Source: Hymenobacter jeongseonensis (lineage in GTDB: Bacteria; Bacteroidota; Bacteroidia; Cytophagales; Hymenobacteraceae). From it: 64,000 nt of DNA. Location of the stretch: assembly GCF_015694725.1 (NCBI RefSeq), contig NZ_JADQDQ010000006.1, positions 1 to 64,000 on the forward strand. The letters run 5' to 3'. The position numbers were made by a program, and so were the translations under genes. Position 1 is the stretch's first letter; each line of letters starts with the position of its first letter. The notes under the pieces were generated by a model, which did not search any database, had not been told where the DNA came from, and saw only the letters and a program-made list of their open reading frames with translations. This document shows, piece by piece, positions 43,401-55,055 of the stretch.

Positions 43401-44402
43401 ATGAAAGCTGTTATTCCCGTCGCCGGCATTGGTTCGCGCCTGCGCCCCCACACCCACACCCAGCCCAAAAGCTTGGTGCCGGTGGCCGGCAACACCATCC
43501 TGGGCCACATCATCGACCGGCTGCAAAACGCCGGAATCAGCGATTTTGTCTTCATTGTGGGCTACCTGGGCGATAAAATTGTGCGCTACGTGCGCCGGAC
43601 CTACCCCCAGCTCAAGGCCACGTTTGTGGTGCAAGAGCCCCGTGAGGGCATCGGCCACGCGCTGTGGCTGGCCCGCGAGGAGTTCCGCCACGAAACCGAA
43701 GGCGTGCTCATCCTGCTCGGCGATACCATTGTGGACGTGGACCTGCCCGCCCTCATTGCCACGCCCGGCTCAGTGCTGGCCGTGAAGGAGGTGAAAACGC
43801 CTAGCATGTTTGGCTTGGTCGAAACCGGGCCCGGCGGCCGGGTGAGCAAGGTGGTGGAAAAGCCGAAAATTCCGAAATCGAACTACGCCATGGTGGGCCT
43901 TTACAAGCTGGCCTACCCCGAAAAGTTGGCTCAGGCCCTGGAGTGGCTCTACGACACCGACGTGCGCACCCACGGCGAACTGCAACTCACCGATGCCCTC
44001 ATGCACCTCATCGACGAAGGCGAGGTAATGACCACCTGCCCGGTGGACAACTGGTTTGACTGCGGCCGCAAGGATACCCTGCTCGAAGCCAACGCCCGGC
44101 TGCTCAACACGGCCGAGTTTCTGGAGCCGCGCGACTATTCCGAGTTTCCGGACGCGGTGATTATTCCGCCGGTCAGCATCGGGCGCGGCTGCCAGATTTC
44201 GCACTCCATTATCGGCCCCAACGTGGCCATTGGCGACAAAACCATTATCAAAAACTGCATCCTGAGCGACTCCATCATCGGCACCTACTCGGAGCTGCGT
44301 TCGGCGGTTATGCACGACTGCATTGTGGGCTCCGACGCGTCGTTTCGGGGCATGAACCACTCGCTGAACATCGGGGACAATACCGAGATTGATTATAGCT
44401 AG
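43401..44402 (+). CDS. Sugar-phosphate nucleotidyltransferase
   Basis: A 333-residue NDP-sugar pyrophosphorylase. The GT-A start is MKAVIPVAGIGSRLRPHTHT, whose GxGxRL-RP element binds the nucleotide, followed by PKSLVPVAG with the catalytic lysine. GDTIVDVDL and VVEKPKIPKSNYAMVGLY are the metal- and sugar-site segments. The C-terminal 90 residues are left-handed beta-helix hexapeptide repeats (IGPNVAIGDKTIIKNCIL). It resembles long-form glucose-1-phosphate thymidylyltransferases, but the nucleotide cannot be proven. It lies far from the polysaccharide locus at the right end. Confidence 0.85.
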   Translation: MKAVIPVAGIGSRLRPHTHTQPKSLVPVAGNTILGHIIDRLQNAGISDFVFIVGYLGDKIVRYVRRTYPQLKATFVVQEPREGIGHALWLAREEFRHETEGVLILLGDTIVDVDLPALIATPGSVLAVKEVKTPSMFGLVETGPGGRVSKVVEKPKIPKSNYAMVGLYKLAYPEKLAQALEWLYDTDVRTHGELQLTDALMHLIDEGEVMTTCPVDNWFDCGRKDTLLEANARLLNTAEFLEPRDYSEFPDAVIIPPVSIGRGCQISHSIIGPNVAIGDKTIIKNCILSDSIIGTYSELRSAVMHDCIVGSDASFRGMNHSLNIGDNTEIDYS

Positions 44403-44461
44403 GCCCGGCGGTAGTGGGCGTGAATTTCGTACTTTTCGGTTTCCAACCACTTTCCCTGCGC

Positions 44462-45532
44462 ATGATTTTCCGCCGCCTGCTTTTTGCCTGCGCCACCGCC
44501 CTGCCCCTGCTGGCCTCCGCCCAAACGCCCCTCGGCCAGCCTTCGATTGACGAATCCAAGGTGCAAATCTGGTGCGCCACCGTGCGCTTCGTGTACGACG
44601 ACGCCGGCCGGCCCAACCTCAAAAGCACGGTGCGCTGCGAAGGCGCCAACCTCGACGCGCTGGCCGCCAGCATTCGGCCCGACAGCCTGCGGGTGTACAG
44701 CGTGCTGTACCAGCCTATTGAGGGCCGGGGCAGCATCTACGCTGGCAAAAAAGACAACCAGGCCCGGCTTACGGCCCTTACCAAGGCCATTATCGGCAAG
44801 CTGAAAAGCTCGCCGGCTCGCCGCCGCGACCCCGCGCGCATGGAACGCGTAGCCGCCCTCGAAACCGCTCTCACCAACTACGTGGTGAGCGGCACCCCGC
44901 CCGGCGACGTGCCCAGTGCCATGATGCCCGAAACGGCCGATACCATCGCCACGGCCAGCACGGCCCTGGGCCCCGTCGAAGCCGCCGAAGCACAGGCCGC
45001 TGCCGAAGGCGACGCCACCGAAACCAGCGCAGCGGCGCGACCCGCCACGGGCGCGGGCAGCCTCCTGAATCAGTTTGCCGCCCCGCTGGCGCTGATTCTG
45101 GGCATCCTGAGCTTGGTGCTCTACATCATGCTGCGCGTGACGCTGGGCCACTGGCGCCGCCAGCAGCGCCGCGAAACCCTCACGGCCAAGCAGGCTGCAA
45201 CCGCCGCCCAAGCCGCCGCGGCCGAAACCAGCGCCGCCGTGGCCGACTCGGCCGCCCGCATCAAACGGGCCGAAGCCCTGGTACTGGCTGCGGCGCCGGA
45301 CCCCACGGCTCCGCGCGCAACTCAAACTCCGGATAACCTCAGCGCAGCCCAGCGCCTGGAGGTGGAGCGCTTGGTCAGTCAGCGCGTGGACGAAGAGCTG
45401 CGGTGGCTGCGGGCCAATCTGCCCGAACTCATTGCCGCGGCCATTGCGCAACCTGCGGCGGCGGCCCCCGTTGAGGAGCCTGCCCCTGCCAGCCCAAGCA
45501 AAGTGGTGGCTGATGATGTTCAGCTGGACTAG
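44462..45532 (+). CDS. Exported protein with membrane helix, unknown function
   Basis: A signal peptide (LLFACATALPLLASAQ) leads into a conserved-looking region (CATVRFVYDDAGRPN and SVLYQPIEGRGSIYAGKKDNQ). A Thr/Ala/Glu-rich spacer, one membrane helix (about 205-225: LALILGILSLVLYIMLRVTL) and an Ala/Arg/Glu-rich helical tail follow. No family recognised. The first ATG at 44462 is used because it gives the signal peptide. Confidence 0.6.
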   Translation: MIFRRLLFACATALPLLASAQTPLGQPSIDESKVQIWCATVRFVYDDAGRPNLKSTVRCEGANLDALAASIRPDSLRVYSVLYQPIEGRGSIYAGKKDNQARLTALTKAIIGKLKSSPARRRDPARMERVAALETALTNYVVSGTPPGDVPSAMMPETADTIATASTALGPVEAAEAQAAAEGDATETSAAARPATGAGSLLNQFAAPLALILGILSLVLYIMLRVTLGHWRRQQRRETLTAKQAATAAQAAAAETSAAVADSAARIKRAEALVLAAAPDPTAPRATQTPDNLSAAQRLEVERLVSQRVDEELRWLRANLPELIAAAIAQPAAAAPVEEPAPASPSKVVADDVQLD

Positions 45533-45721
45533 CGCGCCGTTTTCGGTAGTGCGCTGCGACGCGGGTACTGGCACGGAATTGCGTAGAAGGTTTTTTTAAA
45601 CCATCCAAAAATGGCCTTCTCACAAAAGGTCGTCATGCGGAGCTTGGATAGGCTTTTAATCCGGCAGCATTTGGCGCGTCTCTTCACCAGCCAGCATTAT
45701 CTCGATTCCTCCTTATCTGTT

Positions 45722-47953
<2,232 letters not shown>

Positions 47954-48014
47954 CTAGGCTGCAACAGTTCCAACAGAGGACTTACTTCAAACTACTGAAC
48001 TTGACGTTCTCGCC

Positions 48015-48022
48015 TACTTTTG
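48015..48022 (+). promoter_or_regulatory. Promoter -7-like motif TACTTTTG
   Basis: Exact TAnnTTTG, three bases before the ATG at 48026. Confidence 0.5.
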
Positions 48023-48025
48023 GGT

Positions 48026-48808
48026 ATGTGGAAACGTCTACCTCCGTCCATTCTACTCATTGCCGCTTTGCTGGGACTGCTTCTGGTCCCTGGTACCGGC
48101 CATGCGCAATGGACGCTGCTCAACGCCGATTGCGCATACCCGACCAGTAAACGCTACTTTAATACCGTAGCCGATGACCAGCCCATTGCTGAGGCTATGC
48201 CGGATTTGCCGCATTTGCCGCAGGCCCCGTGGCAATATGCCGCGGCCGTAGCGCAATCGGAAACAGCCTATGCTGAAGAAGCCTTCGCTGTCGCAGCTGA
48301 AAAACTTGAATTGCTAGCCAACCAAGAATCGGCGGCTCCTGCGGTGCTTAATCAGTATGCCCGGTCTCTGTACCGGGTAGCTGGAGGCAAAGCGCGCAGC
48401 TACTCCGTCTATCAGCGGCTGGTTGCGCTCCTCAATCAATACGGCGGAGAAAGTAGCTCAACGGGAGTCTTGTATTTGCCTTTTCAGGAATCCTACTACA
48501 AGCTAGCCACTTTGCAAATGGACCACGAACAGTGGGCCAGTGCCGCGTATAATCTTTCGCAAACCCTGATGGTTTTTCAGGTTCTACCTGACACCAAAGA
48601 GTTGAACCTGGCCCTTTACGAGCAAGCTCTCCAATACCAAACGGAGTGTTTCGCCAACTTGGGTGAGGAGCAACTCTGTCGCCATTTCGGGCAACGCACG
48701 CTAAAATTCTTTCCCCAGAATCGGTACGTCAAGCAGTACCTGGACCGCTTGCCCGCTGCCACAGCGCAACCGGCAGCGCCAAAGAAACCAGTACCTGCCA
48801 AACGCTAA
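48026..48808 (+). CDS. Exported protein with helical repeats, unknown function
   Basis: Signal peptide (SILLIAALLGLLLVPGTGHAQ), then about 230 mostly helical residues. Segments such as AVAQSETAYAEEAFAVAAEK and YALYEQALQYQTECFANLGE-like helices suggest tetratricopeptide-type pairs, but no repeat is regular enough to count. The C-terminus is Lys/Pro/Ala-rich. No function proposed. Confidence 0.55.
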   Translation: MWKRLPPSILLIAALLGLLLVPGTGHAQWTLLNADCAYPTSKRYFNTVADDQPIAEAMPDLPHLPQAPWQYAAAVAQSETAYAEEAFAVAAEKLELLANQESAAPAVLNQYARSLYRVAGGKARSYSVYQRLVALLNQYGGESSSTGVLYLPFQESYYKLATLQMDHEQWASAAYNLSQTLMVFQVLPDTKELNLALYEQALQYQTECFANLGEEQLCRHFGQRTLKFFPQNRYVKQYLDRLPAATAQPAAPKKPVPAKR

Positions 48809-48902
48809 TCGGGCCTAGCTATTTACCCTCCCTGAAGCCTACCAAAGTCCATCAGTTGCCCGCTCCCATTATTCATTCTCTCAAATCAACTACCCCCGCA
48901 TT

Positions 48903-49970
48903 ATGGAACTAGGCATTAGCTCCTTCGGCGAAGTCGCGCCGGCTCACGTAGCGGGCAACGACCGCACCGCTCAACAACGCATGCAAGAACTGCTGGCCCT
49001 GGCCCGGCGAGCCGATGAAGTGGGCCTCGACGTGCTGGCTCTGGGCGAGCACCACCGGGCCGATTTCATTATTTCGGCGCCGGAGGTTATTCTTGCGGCG
49101 GTCGCGGCGGTCACCCAGCGCATTCGCCTCTCCAGTGCTGTTACGGTGCTGAGTTCGGCCGACCCGGTGCGGGTGTTCCAGAACTTTGCGACGGTGGACC
49201 TGATTTCTGGTGGCCGCGCCGAGATTCTGGCGGGTCGCGGGTCGTTTATCGAATCCTACCCTTTGTTCGGCTACGACCTCAAGGATTACGACGAGCTGTT
49301 CGTTGAAAAGCTGACGCTGCTGCTTAAAATCAACGAAAGTGAAGTGGTTTCTTGGCAGGGCAAGCACCGCCCCGCCCTGGCCGGGCAAGGCGTATACCCG
49401 CGGCCCGTGCAGCCGAAACTACCCATTTGGATAGGCATTGGGGGCACGCCTGCTTCGGCGGTGCGGGCGGGCAAGCTAGGCCTGCCCCTGACCATTGCCG
49501 TCCTCGGCGGGGCGCCCGACCGCTACGTTCCCTTTGCCGAATTGTATCGCGAATCGGCCCAACAGGCTGGGCACGATGCCGCTCAGCTGCCGCTGTGCCT
49601 CAATTGCCACTTCCACGTAGCCGAAACGTCGCAGCAAGCGGCTGATGAGTTTTTTCCGCCTTATTCGCAGCTCATGAACCGCATTGGCCGGGAGCGCGGC
49701 TGGTCGCCGATGGACCGTCGGCACTTCGACTTCCTGCGGGGTCCCGAAGGGCCGCTATTCGTGGGCACCGCGGCTGAAATCACGAAAAAGCTGCTGAATC
49801 TGCACGGCCTGTTCAACAACACCCGCTTCCTGGCCCAACTGGTGCTGGAGGGCATTCCGCACCAAAGCGTGCTGCGGTCCGTCGAGCTATTCGGCACCCA
49901 GGTAGCGCCCGCCGTGCGGGCGGCGCTGGGTGTGCCACAAAAGGAAACTACGGCCACGCATTCCAGCTAA
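48903..49970 (+). CDS. LLM class flavin-dependent oxidoreductase
   Basis: A 355-residue luciferase-like monooxygenase with TIM-barrel signatures. ALGEHHRADFIISAPEVILA and RAEILAGRGSFIESYPLFGYD are the flavin-binding segments and KLPIWIGIGGTPASAVRAG lies near the phosphate site. The cofactor could be FMN or F420; FMN is more likely in Bacteroidota. Substrate unknown. It converges on ahcY across a strong palindromic terminator. Confidence 0.9.
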   Translation: MELGISSFGEVAPAHVAGNDRTAQQRMQELLALARRADEVGLDVLALGEHHRADFIISAPEVILAAVAAVTQRIRLSSAVTVLSSADPVRVFQNFATVDLISGGRAEILAGRGSFIESYPLFGYDLKDYDELFVEKLTLLLKINESEVVSWQGKHRPALAGQGVYPRPVQPKLPIWIGIGGTPASAVRAGKLGLPLTIAVLGGAPDRYVPFAELYRESAQQAGHDAAQLPLCLNCHFHVAETSQQAADEFFPPYSQLMNRIGRERGWSPMDRRHFDFLRGPEGPLFVGTAAEITKKLLNLHGLFNNTRFLAQLVLEGIPHQSVLRSVELFGTQVAPAVRAALGVPQKETTATHSS

Positions 49971-49988
49971 GCGCAAACGCACCAAACG

Positions 49989-50027
49989 CAAAAACGCCGC
50001 TGAAGCAATGCTTCAGCGGCGTTTTTG
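49989..50027. terminator. 19-bp stem bidirectional terminator
   Basis: 49989-50007 (CAAAAACGCCGCTGAAGCA) is the exact reverse complement of 50009-50027, with a single central base. GC core flanked by A and T runs; it lies between the LLM and ahcY stops. Confidence 0.92.
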
Positions 50028-50045
50028 ATGGTTAACAGTCCGCGA

Positions 50046-51365
50046 CTAGTAGCGGTACAAGTCCGATTTGAACGGACCTTCTACCGGCACCTTGATGTAA
50101 TCTGCCTGACGGGGCGTCAGCTCGTCCAGCTCCACGCCGATTTTGGCGAGGTGCAGGCGAGCTACTTTCTCGTCCAAGTGCTTGGGCAGGGTATACACCT
50201 GGTTGTCGTACTGGTTGGCGTTCTGCCACAGCTCGAGTTGGGCCAGGGTCTGGTTGGTGAAAGAGTTCGACATCACAAACGAAGGGTGGCCGGTGGCGCA
50301 GCCTAGGTTCACGAGGCGGCCTTCGGCCAGAATTATTACCTCTTTGCCGTCGATGGTGTAAATGTCCACCTGGGGCTTCACCGTGTCTTTGGTGTGGCCG
50401 TAGTTGCCGTTCAGCCACGCCATGTCAATCTCATCGTCGAAGTGACCGATGTTGCAGACAATGGCTTTGTCCTTCAGGCTGCGGAAATGCTCCTCGGTGA
50501 GGATGTCGCAGTTGCCGGTAGCCGTCACCACGATGTCGGCTTCTTTCACGGCGTTCACCAGCTTTTTCACGGCGTAGCCGTCCATGGCTGCCTGCAGCGC
50601 GCAGATGGGGTCGATTTCGGTTACGATGACGCGGGCACCGGCGCCGCTCAGCGAAGCCGCGGTGCCTTTTCCTACGTCGCCGTAACCGGCTACCACGGCA
50701 ATTTTGCCGGCCATCATCACGTCAGTGGCGCGGCGAATGGCGTCTACCGCCGACTCTTTGCAGCCGTACTTGTTGTCGAACTTCGACTTTGTTACCGAGT
50801 CGTTTACGTTGATAGCGGGGAACGACAAAGTGCCGTTTTTGACCCGCTCGTACAGCCGCAACACGCCGGTTGTCGTCTCTTCCGAAACGCCTTTGATGCC
50901 GGCGGCTAGCTCGGGGTACTTGTCCAACACCATGTTGGTCAGGTCGCCACCGTCGTCAAGAATCATGTTCAGGGGCTGACGGTCTTCGCCGAAATACAGC
51001 GTCTGCTCGATGCACCAGTTAAATTCCTCTTCGTTCATTCCTTTCCAGGCGTACACTGGAATGCCGGCGGCGGCAATGGCCGCGGCGGCGTGGTCCTGGG
51101 TCGAGAAGATGTTGCACGACGACCACGTCACCTCGGCGCCCAAGGCTTTGAGTGTTTCGATGAGGACGGCAGTTTGAATGGTCATGTGCAGGCAGCCGGC
51201 AATGCGGGCCCCTTTGAAGGGCTGCGCGGCGCCAAACTCCTCGCGCAGGCTCATCAGGCCGGGCATTTCGGCTTCGGCGAGGCGGATTTCCTTGCGGCCC
51301 CACTCGGCCAGGCTCATGTCCTTTACTTTGTACGGAACGTACGTTTTCGTCGTGGTTTCCACCAT
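50046..51365 (-). CDS. ahcY: Adenosylhomocysteinase
   Basis: Hydrolyses S-adenosylhomocysteine to adenosine and homocysteine, relieving product inhibition of SAM-dependent methyltransferases. The NAD-binding motif is [16 protein letters not shown] and TSCN-like [13 protein letters not shown] lies in the substrate domain; the C-terminal DLYRY (KSDLYRY) is diagnostic. 439 residues. Same cycle as metK (55386-56648). Confidence 0.97.
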   Translation of the reverse strand: MVETTTKTYVPYKVKDMSLAEWGRKEIRLAEAEMPGLMSLREEFGAAQPFKGARIAGCLHMTIQTAVLIETLKALGAEVTWSSCNIFSTQDHAAAAIAAAGIPVYAWKGMNEEEFNWCIEQTLYFGEDRQPLNMILDDGGDLTNMVLDKYPELAAGIKGVSEETTTGVLRLYERVKNGTLSFPAINVNDSVTKSKFDNKYGCKESAVDAIRRATDVMMAGKIAVVAGYGDVGKGTAASLSGAGARVIVTEIDPICALQAAMDGYAVKKLVNAVKEADIVVTATGNCDILTEEHFRSLKDKAIVCNIGHFDDEIDMAWLNGNYGHTKDTVKPQVDIYTIDGKEVIILAEGRLVNLGCATGHPSFVMSNSFTNQTLAQLELWQNANQYDNQVYTLPKHLDEKVARLHLAKIGVELDELTPRQADYIKVPVEGPFKSDLYRY

Positions 51366-51400
51366 GATGCGGGTTAGTTATAGTATTCGTGGTTCAACTG

Positions 51401-51408
51401 CAAAGGTA
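51401..51408 (-). promoter_or_regulatory. Promoter -7-like motif TACCTTTG for ahcY
   Basis: On the minus strand, exact TAnnTTTG 36 bases before the ahcY ATG. A terminator hairpin lies immediately upstream (51432-51467), insulating it. Confidence 0.5.
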
Positions 51409-51431
51409 CTTGATTTGTTCACCCCATCACA

Positions 51432-51467
51432 CGAAGAAGCCCGCCCCAAGTGGGGCGGGCTTCTTCG
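51432..51467. terminator. Hairpin terminator
   Basis: CGAAGAAGCCCGCCCCA (51432-51448) pairs exactly with TGGGGCGGGCTTCTTCG (51451-51467), with two bases between the arms. It lies after the minus-strand DUF4397 gene. Confidence 0.82.
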
Positions 51468-51496
51468 CATAGGTTTCAGCAAGAAATGAAGCCGAA

Positions 51497-52237
51497 CTAG
51501 TTGTTCTGGATGAGCACGGCTTTGGTCTGCAAATCAGCAGACACCAAGGGGCTGCTGTTTCCGCGAACCACCACGGTGTAAATTTTGCCGGCCTCGTAGG
51601 TTTTGTTGGTGCCGGCGCCCGAGCCGCTGCCATCACCCACGTTCACCACCGGCACCGACAAGGCCCCGCTGGTGACCGCCACGTTGTACTGGCCGGGCTG
51701 AATTTCCACAAACGCTGACGCGCTGGCAAAATTGGTGGTGGTGTTGGGGATGTCCGAAATGGCGGCGGCCGTCGTGGACAGCTTCAGCGGCGAGGGCGAA
51801 TCCAAGCCCAAATGCACCAAGCGGATTTTGGCTTTGCCAGCGGCAGGAGCCGTCAGGTCATCGGGAACGAGCAAGCCGGCAACCGTGGTGGCTGTGTTGG
51901 CATAAGCGAAGTAGGAATAGCTGCGGTCCTTCTCCACCGTCACGGTCTGAGGAGCAAATGCGCTGGCGCCCGAAGAAGCCACGTTCACTTTGATGGTGCG
52001 GCTACCCGCATTTATAGTTTGATAGCCTGAGCTTTGGCCGTAAGTAAGCGTTGCTTTCTCTACGTCATCAAACAATATTTTCACGGGCACGTTGGCACTC
52101 GCAGCCATGTGGTAGGCATTGATGCGGCCCTGGTCTACGATTGGGGTGGCCACGTCGTCCTTGCCGCAAGCAGCCAATAACAAGGTTGCCGGCAGGAGGG
52201 CTTGGAAAGCGCGGCGGAAGATGAAGGATGTGTTCAT
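51497..52237 (-). CDS. DUF4397 lipoprotein
   Basis: A 246-residue lipoprotein (ALLPATLLLAACGKDD). The domain starts ADQGRINAYHMAASANVPV-like and contains KIRLVHLGLDSPSPLKL, typical of DUF4397 proteins that hold two beta-sandwich-like repeats (about 40-125 and 130-235). A surface-exposed role is likely; ligand unknown. TYVVVRG-like IYTVVVRGNSS at the end is family-typical. Confidence 0.88.
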   Translation of the reverse strand: MNTSFIFRRAFQALLPATLLLAACGKDDVATPIVDQGRINAYHMAASANVPVKILFDDVEKATLTYGQSSGYQTINAGSRTIKVNVASSGASAFAPQTVTVEKDRSYSYFAYANTATTVAGLLVPDDLTAPAAGKAKIRLVHLGLDSPSPLKLSTTAAAISDIPNTTTNFASASAFVEIQPGQYNVAVTSGALSVPVVNVGDGSGSGAGTNKTYEAGKIYTVVVRGNSSPLVSADLQTKAVLIQNN

Positions 52238-52379
52238 AGAAAATAGAGGTTATGGGTGAAGCATGCCGGCCAAAAATGCCCGGCCGGCCCGGCCTGAACG
52301 TGTAATGCATTCGCTTTGTTGAGTCGAAGGCCAGAAATCGTTGCACAAATCCGGCCAAACTCGGCTTCGCTGGCCGCCT

Positions 52380-52387
52380 TACCTTTG
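52380..52387 (+). promoter_or_regulatory. Promoter -7-like motif TACCTTTG
   Basis: Exact TAnnTTTG, five bases before the ATG at 52393. Confidence 0.5.
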
Positions 52388-52392
52388 CTCCC

Positions 52393-53004
52393 ATGCACCA
52401 GAATCCCAGTTTGAGTTTTTTACAGCAGCGGCTCCGCGTCGTGGCAGTAGTGGCCTTGTCCAGTAGCATTTTTTCTGCGGCCCAGGCCCAGAACGCACCG
52501 GCCACCATTCGCCTGAGTCCCGAAGATGCCACGCGTGGCCTGAACGGTCACCAGCACAATTTCGACTTTCTGGCTCCCGGGGTGGAAGGGTATAATTATC
52601 AAACCGCTGGGTTCTTCGGTCAGCGGCTGCGGCCTTACTTGGCCAGCAACGCTGAATCCGTGGCTTATTTGGATAAGTACCGCCGCCAGAAAACCATTTT
52701 CCTGATTGACCGGCTGGTGGCGGTGGGCTCTTTTGGGGTGTATGGCCAACAAATTTTTGCCAACGGGGAGGCGCAATACTTCAACAATACTCAGAAAGTT
52801 GCCATAGGCATATTTGCGACGAGCGTGCTGGCCACGGTCTTCATCAACCGCAACACCAATACGCACTTGCAACGCGCAGTCACGGCCTATAACACGGGCC
52901 GCGCCCAAATAAGGCTGTTGCCGCGCCTGCGGCCAACCTCCATTGGCTTGGGCACCGCGCCTACGGGGCAACCGTTGCTGGCCCTGCGCTGGACGGTGCG
53001 CTAA
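52393..53004 (+). CDS. Exported protein, unknown function
   Basis: A 203-residue protein. The signal peptide (VVAVVALSSSIFSAAQAQ) is followed by a region with FDFLAPGVEGYNYQTAGFFG, a hydrophobic stretch (TIFLIDRLVAVGSFGVYG), a second one (KVAIGIFATSVLATVFI), and a C-terminus ending in alternating residues (GQPLLALRWTVR). It could have two membrane helices or be an outer-membrane protein. No family recognised. Confidence 0.55.
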   Translation: MHQNPSLSFLQQRLRVVAVVALSSSIFSAAQAQNAPATIRLSPEDATRGLNGHQHNFDFLAPGVEGYNYQTAGFFGQRLRPYLASNAESVAYLDKYRRQKTIFLIDRLVAVGSFGVYGQQIFANGEAQYFNNTQKVAIGIFATSVLATVFINRNTNTHLQRAVTAYNTGRAQIRLLPRLRPTSIGLGTAPTGQPLLALRWTVR

Positions 53005-53033
53005 AGGTTCCGTTTTTCCGTATAGGTTTATTC

Positions 53034-54251
53034 ATGGACTACCCCTTGCCCGAAGCGGCCAGGCGCTACGTGGCCGCGCACCTGCACGACGACCCCGCGC
53101 ACTTGGCTCTCCAAGCCCGCCGCCATCCCGGCTTGCCCGTGCCCGAATTGGTACGCCAGATTCAGGCCCGCCAAAAGGCCCGAACCAAGCTGCCCGAGTG
53201 GGCCGATAACCCCGATTTGGTTTTTCCGCCCGCCCTTTCGGTGGAGCAGGCCTCGTCGGCCCGCACGGCGGCCTTCAAAGCCAGCTTGGTGGAAGGCCAG
53301 CGACTGGCCGACCTCACCGGCGGCTTTGGGGCCGATACGGCGCATTTTGCGGCCCGCGTGGCGCACGTCGACTACGTCGAGCGCGACCCGAAGCTGGCCG
53401 CTATTGTTGGCTATAACCTGACCCAACTGGGCGTGACCAACGTGGCCGTGCACGCCGAAGATGCGCTGGCGTTTCTCAAAAGCACGCCCCACCATTTCGA
53501 CTGGCTGTACCTCGACCCGGCCCGGCGCGACACAGCCGCGCGCAAGATTTTCCTGCTACGCGACTGCGAGCCCGACGTGGTGAAACTGCTGCCGCTGCTG
53601 CTGCATAAGGCCGACAAAATCCTGCTCAAAACCTCACCAATGCTCGACATCGAGCACGCCGTTCAAGGCTTGGGCCACGTTCGGCGGCTGTGGGTGCTGG
53701 CCGTGGACAACGAGGTGAAAGAAGTGCTGTACGAGTTGGGCCAGGAGCCCGCCGTCGACCCCGAACGCTACGCCCTGAACCTGCGTCGCGACGGCAGCCA
53801 GCAGGAATTTCGTCTCAACCGCGCCCGCGAAGCGCGGGCCACGCCCCGCTACGCCGAGGCCCAGCAGTTTCTCTACGAGCCCAACGCGGCGGTGCTCAAG
53901 GCGGGCGCCTTTCGCAGCATCGGCACCGCATTCGAGTTGCTGAAGCTGCACCAGCACAGCCACCTGTATACTTCGGATGTGTTGCGGACCGATTTTCCGG
54001 GGCGTATTTTCCGGGTCAAGGCTGTGGAGAAAGCCGATGGCGCTACCCTCAAAGCGCACTTGGGTCCCGAGGCCCGCGCGCACGTCACAACCCGGAATTT
54101 CCCCGAATCGGTGGCAGACTTCCGCCGACATACCGGCATTCGCGAGGGCGGCGAGGTGTACCTCTTTGCCACGACGGACCTGCGGGGCCGGCCAGTGGTA
54201 TTGGTTTGCGAAAAAATGCAGGCGCCGGTAATAGGCGTGGCGCAAACCTAG
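53034..54251 (+). CDS. Class I SAM methyltransferase with THUMP-like domain
   Basis: A 405-residue protein. The helical N-terminal region is followed by a Rossmann methyltransferase domain with motif I RLADLTGGFGADTAHFA and the catalytic-site segment DWLYLDPARRD. A C-terminal THUMP-like domain (about 260-395) suggests RNA binding. Proteins of this architecture are conserved in Bacteroidota and probably modify RNA; the target nucleoside is unknown. Confidence 0.85.
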   Translation: MDYPLPEAARRYVAAHLHDDPAHLALQARRHPGLPVPELVRQIQARQKARTKLPEWADNPDLVFPPALSVEQASSARTAAFKASLVEGQRLADLTGGFGADTAHFAARVAHVDYVERDPKLAAIVGYNLTQLGVTNVAVHAEDALAFLKSTPHHFDWLYLDPARRDTAARKIFLLRDCEPDVVKLLPLLLHKADKILLKTSPMLDIEHAVQGLGHVRRLWVLAVDNEVKEVLYELGQEPAVDPERYALNLRRDGSQQEFRLNRAREARATPRYAEAQQFLYEPNAAVLKAGAFRSIGTAFELLKLHQHSHLYTSDVLRTDFPGRIFRVKAVEKADGATLKAHLGPEARAHVTTRNFPESVADFRRHTGIREGGEVYLFATTDLRGRPVVLVCEKMQAPVIGVAQT

Positions 54252-54320
54252 CCTCGGCAAGTTGCTTCCCGTAAGAGGTGGAAAATTGAGCACGGGGCTT
54301 TTTTGCCAACCTTATTTACG

Positions 54321-55055
54321 ATGCGATTTACAGATAAAGTATGCCTAGTAACGGGCGGGACGTCGGGCATTGGCCGCGCTACCTGCATCCGGCTGGGCGC
54401 CGAAGGCGCCACGGTTGTCGTGCTGGGCCGCGATGCGGCCGACGGGGACGAAACGGTTGACACCATTACCAAAGCCGGCGGCACGGCCATTTTCCTAGCT
54501 TGTGACTTAGCCAAGCCCAAAGCCATTGCGGCGACCGTGAAGAAGGTGGTGACGAAATACCACCGCGTGGACGTACTGATATGCGACGCGGCGATGATGA
54601 CCTTCGAGCACCTCGTGGACCTGCCCCTGGAAAAATGGGACTTGCTCATGCAGGTCAACCTCCGCTCCCTGGCGCAGCTCACGCAGCTTTGCTTGCCGCA
54701 CATGCCAAAGGGCAGCGCCATTGTGGCCATTAGCTCGGTGCACGCGCACCAAACCACGGCCAGCGTGGTGCCTTACGCCACCAGCAAAGGCGCCATGGAA
54801 GCGTTTGTGCGCGGCATGAGCCGGGAGCTGGATTTCCGGCAAATCCGCATCAACGCCGTTGCACCCGGCGCCGTGGACACGCCCATGCTGTGGACTAACC
54901 CCAATGTGAAGAACGGCGTCGAAACCATCGACAAAGCCACGGTGGGCCAGCCCGAAGAGCTAGCGGCCGCCATTGCCTTTATGGCATCCCACGAAGCCAG
55001 CTTTATCCACGGCACCACCCTGGCTGTGGACGGTGGCCGGCTGGCGCAGCTGTAA
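54321..55055 (+). CDS. Short-chain dehydrogenase/reductase
   Basis: A 244-residue classical SDR. The cofactor motif is TGGTSGIGRAT (12-22), with the catalytic serine in AISSVHAH and YATSK (Tyr-x-x-x-Lys), and INAVAPGAVDTPM after it. FabG-like in size but not in a fatty-acid context, so substrate and cofactor are open. The ATG at 54321 is used in preference to an upstream TTG. Confidence 0.9.
   Translation: MRFTDKVCLVTGGTSGIGRATCIRLGAEGATVVVLGRDAADGDETVDTITKAGGTAIFLACDLAKPKAIAATVKKVVTKYHRVDVLICDAAMMTFEHLVDLPLEKWDLLMQVNLRSLAQLTQLCLPHMPKGSAIVAISSVHAHQTTASVVPYATSKGAMEAFVRGMSRELDFRQIRINAVAPGAVDTPMLWTNPNVKNGVETIDKATVGQPEELAAAIAFMASHEASFIHGTTLAVDGGRLAQL

Noticed and set aside
45630..45645. A GTCATGCGGAGC sequence upstream of the S9 peptidase gene
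   Set aside because: It resembles only one half of the palindrome core, with no partner arm.
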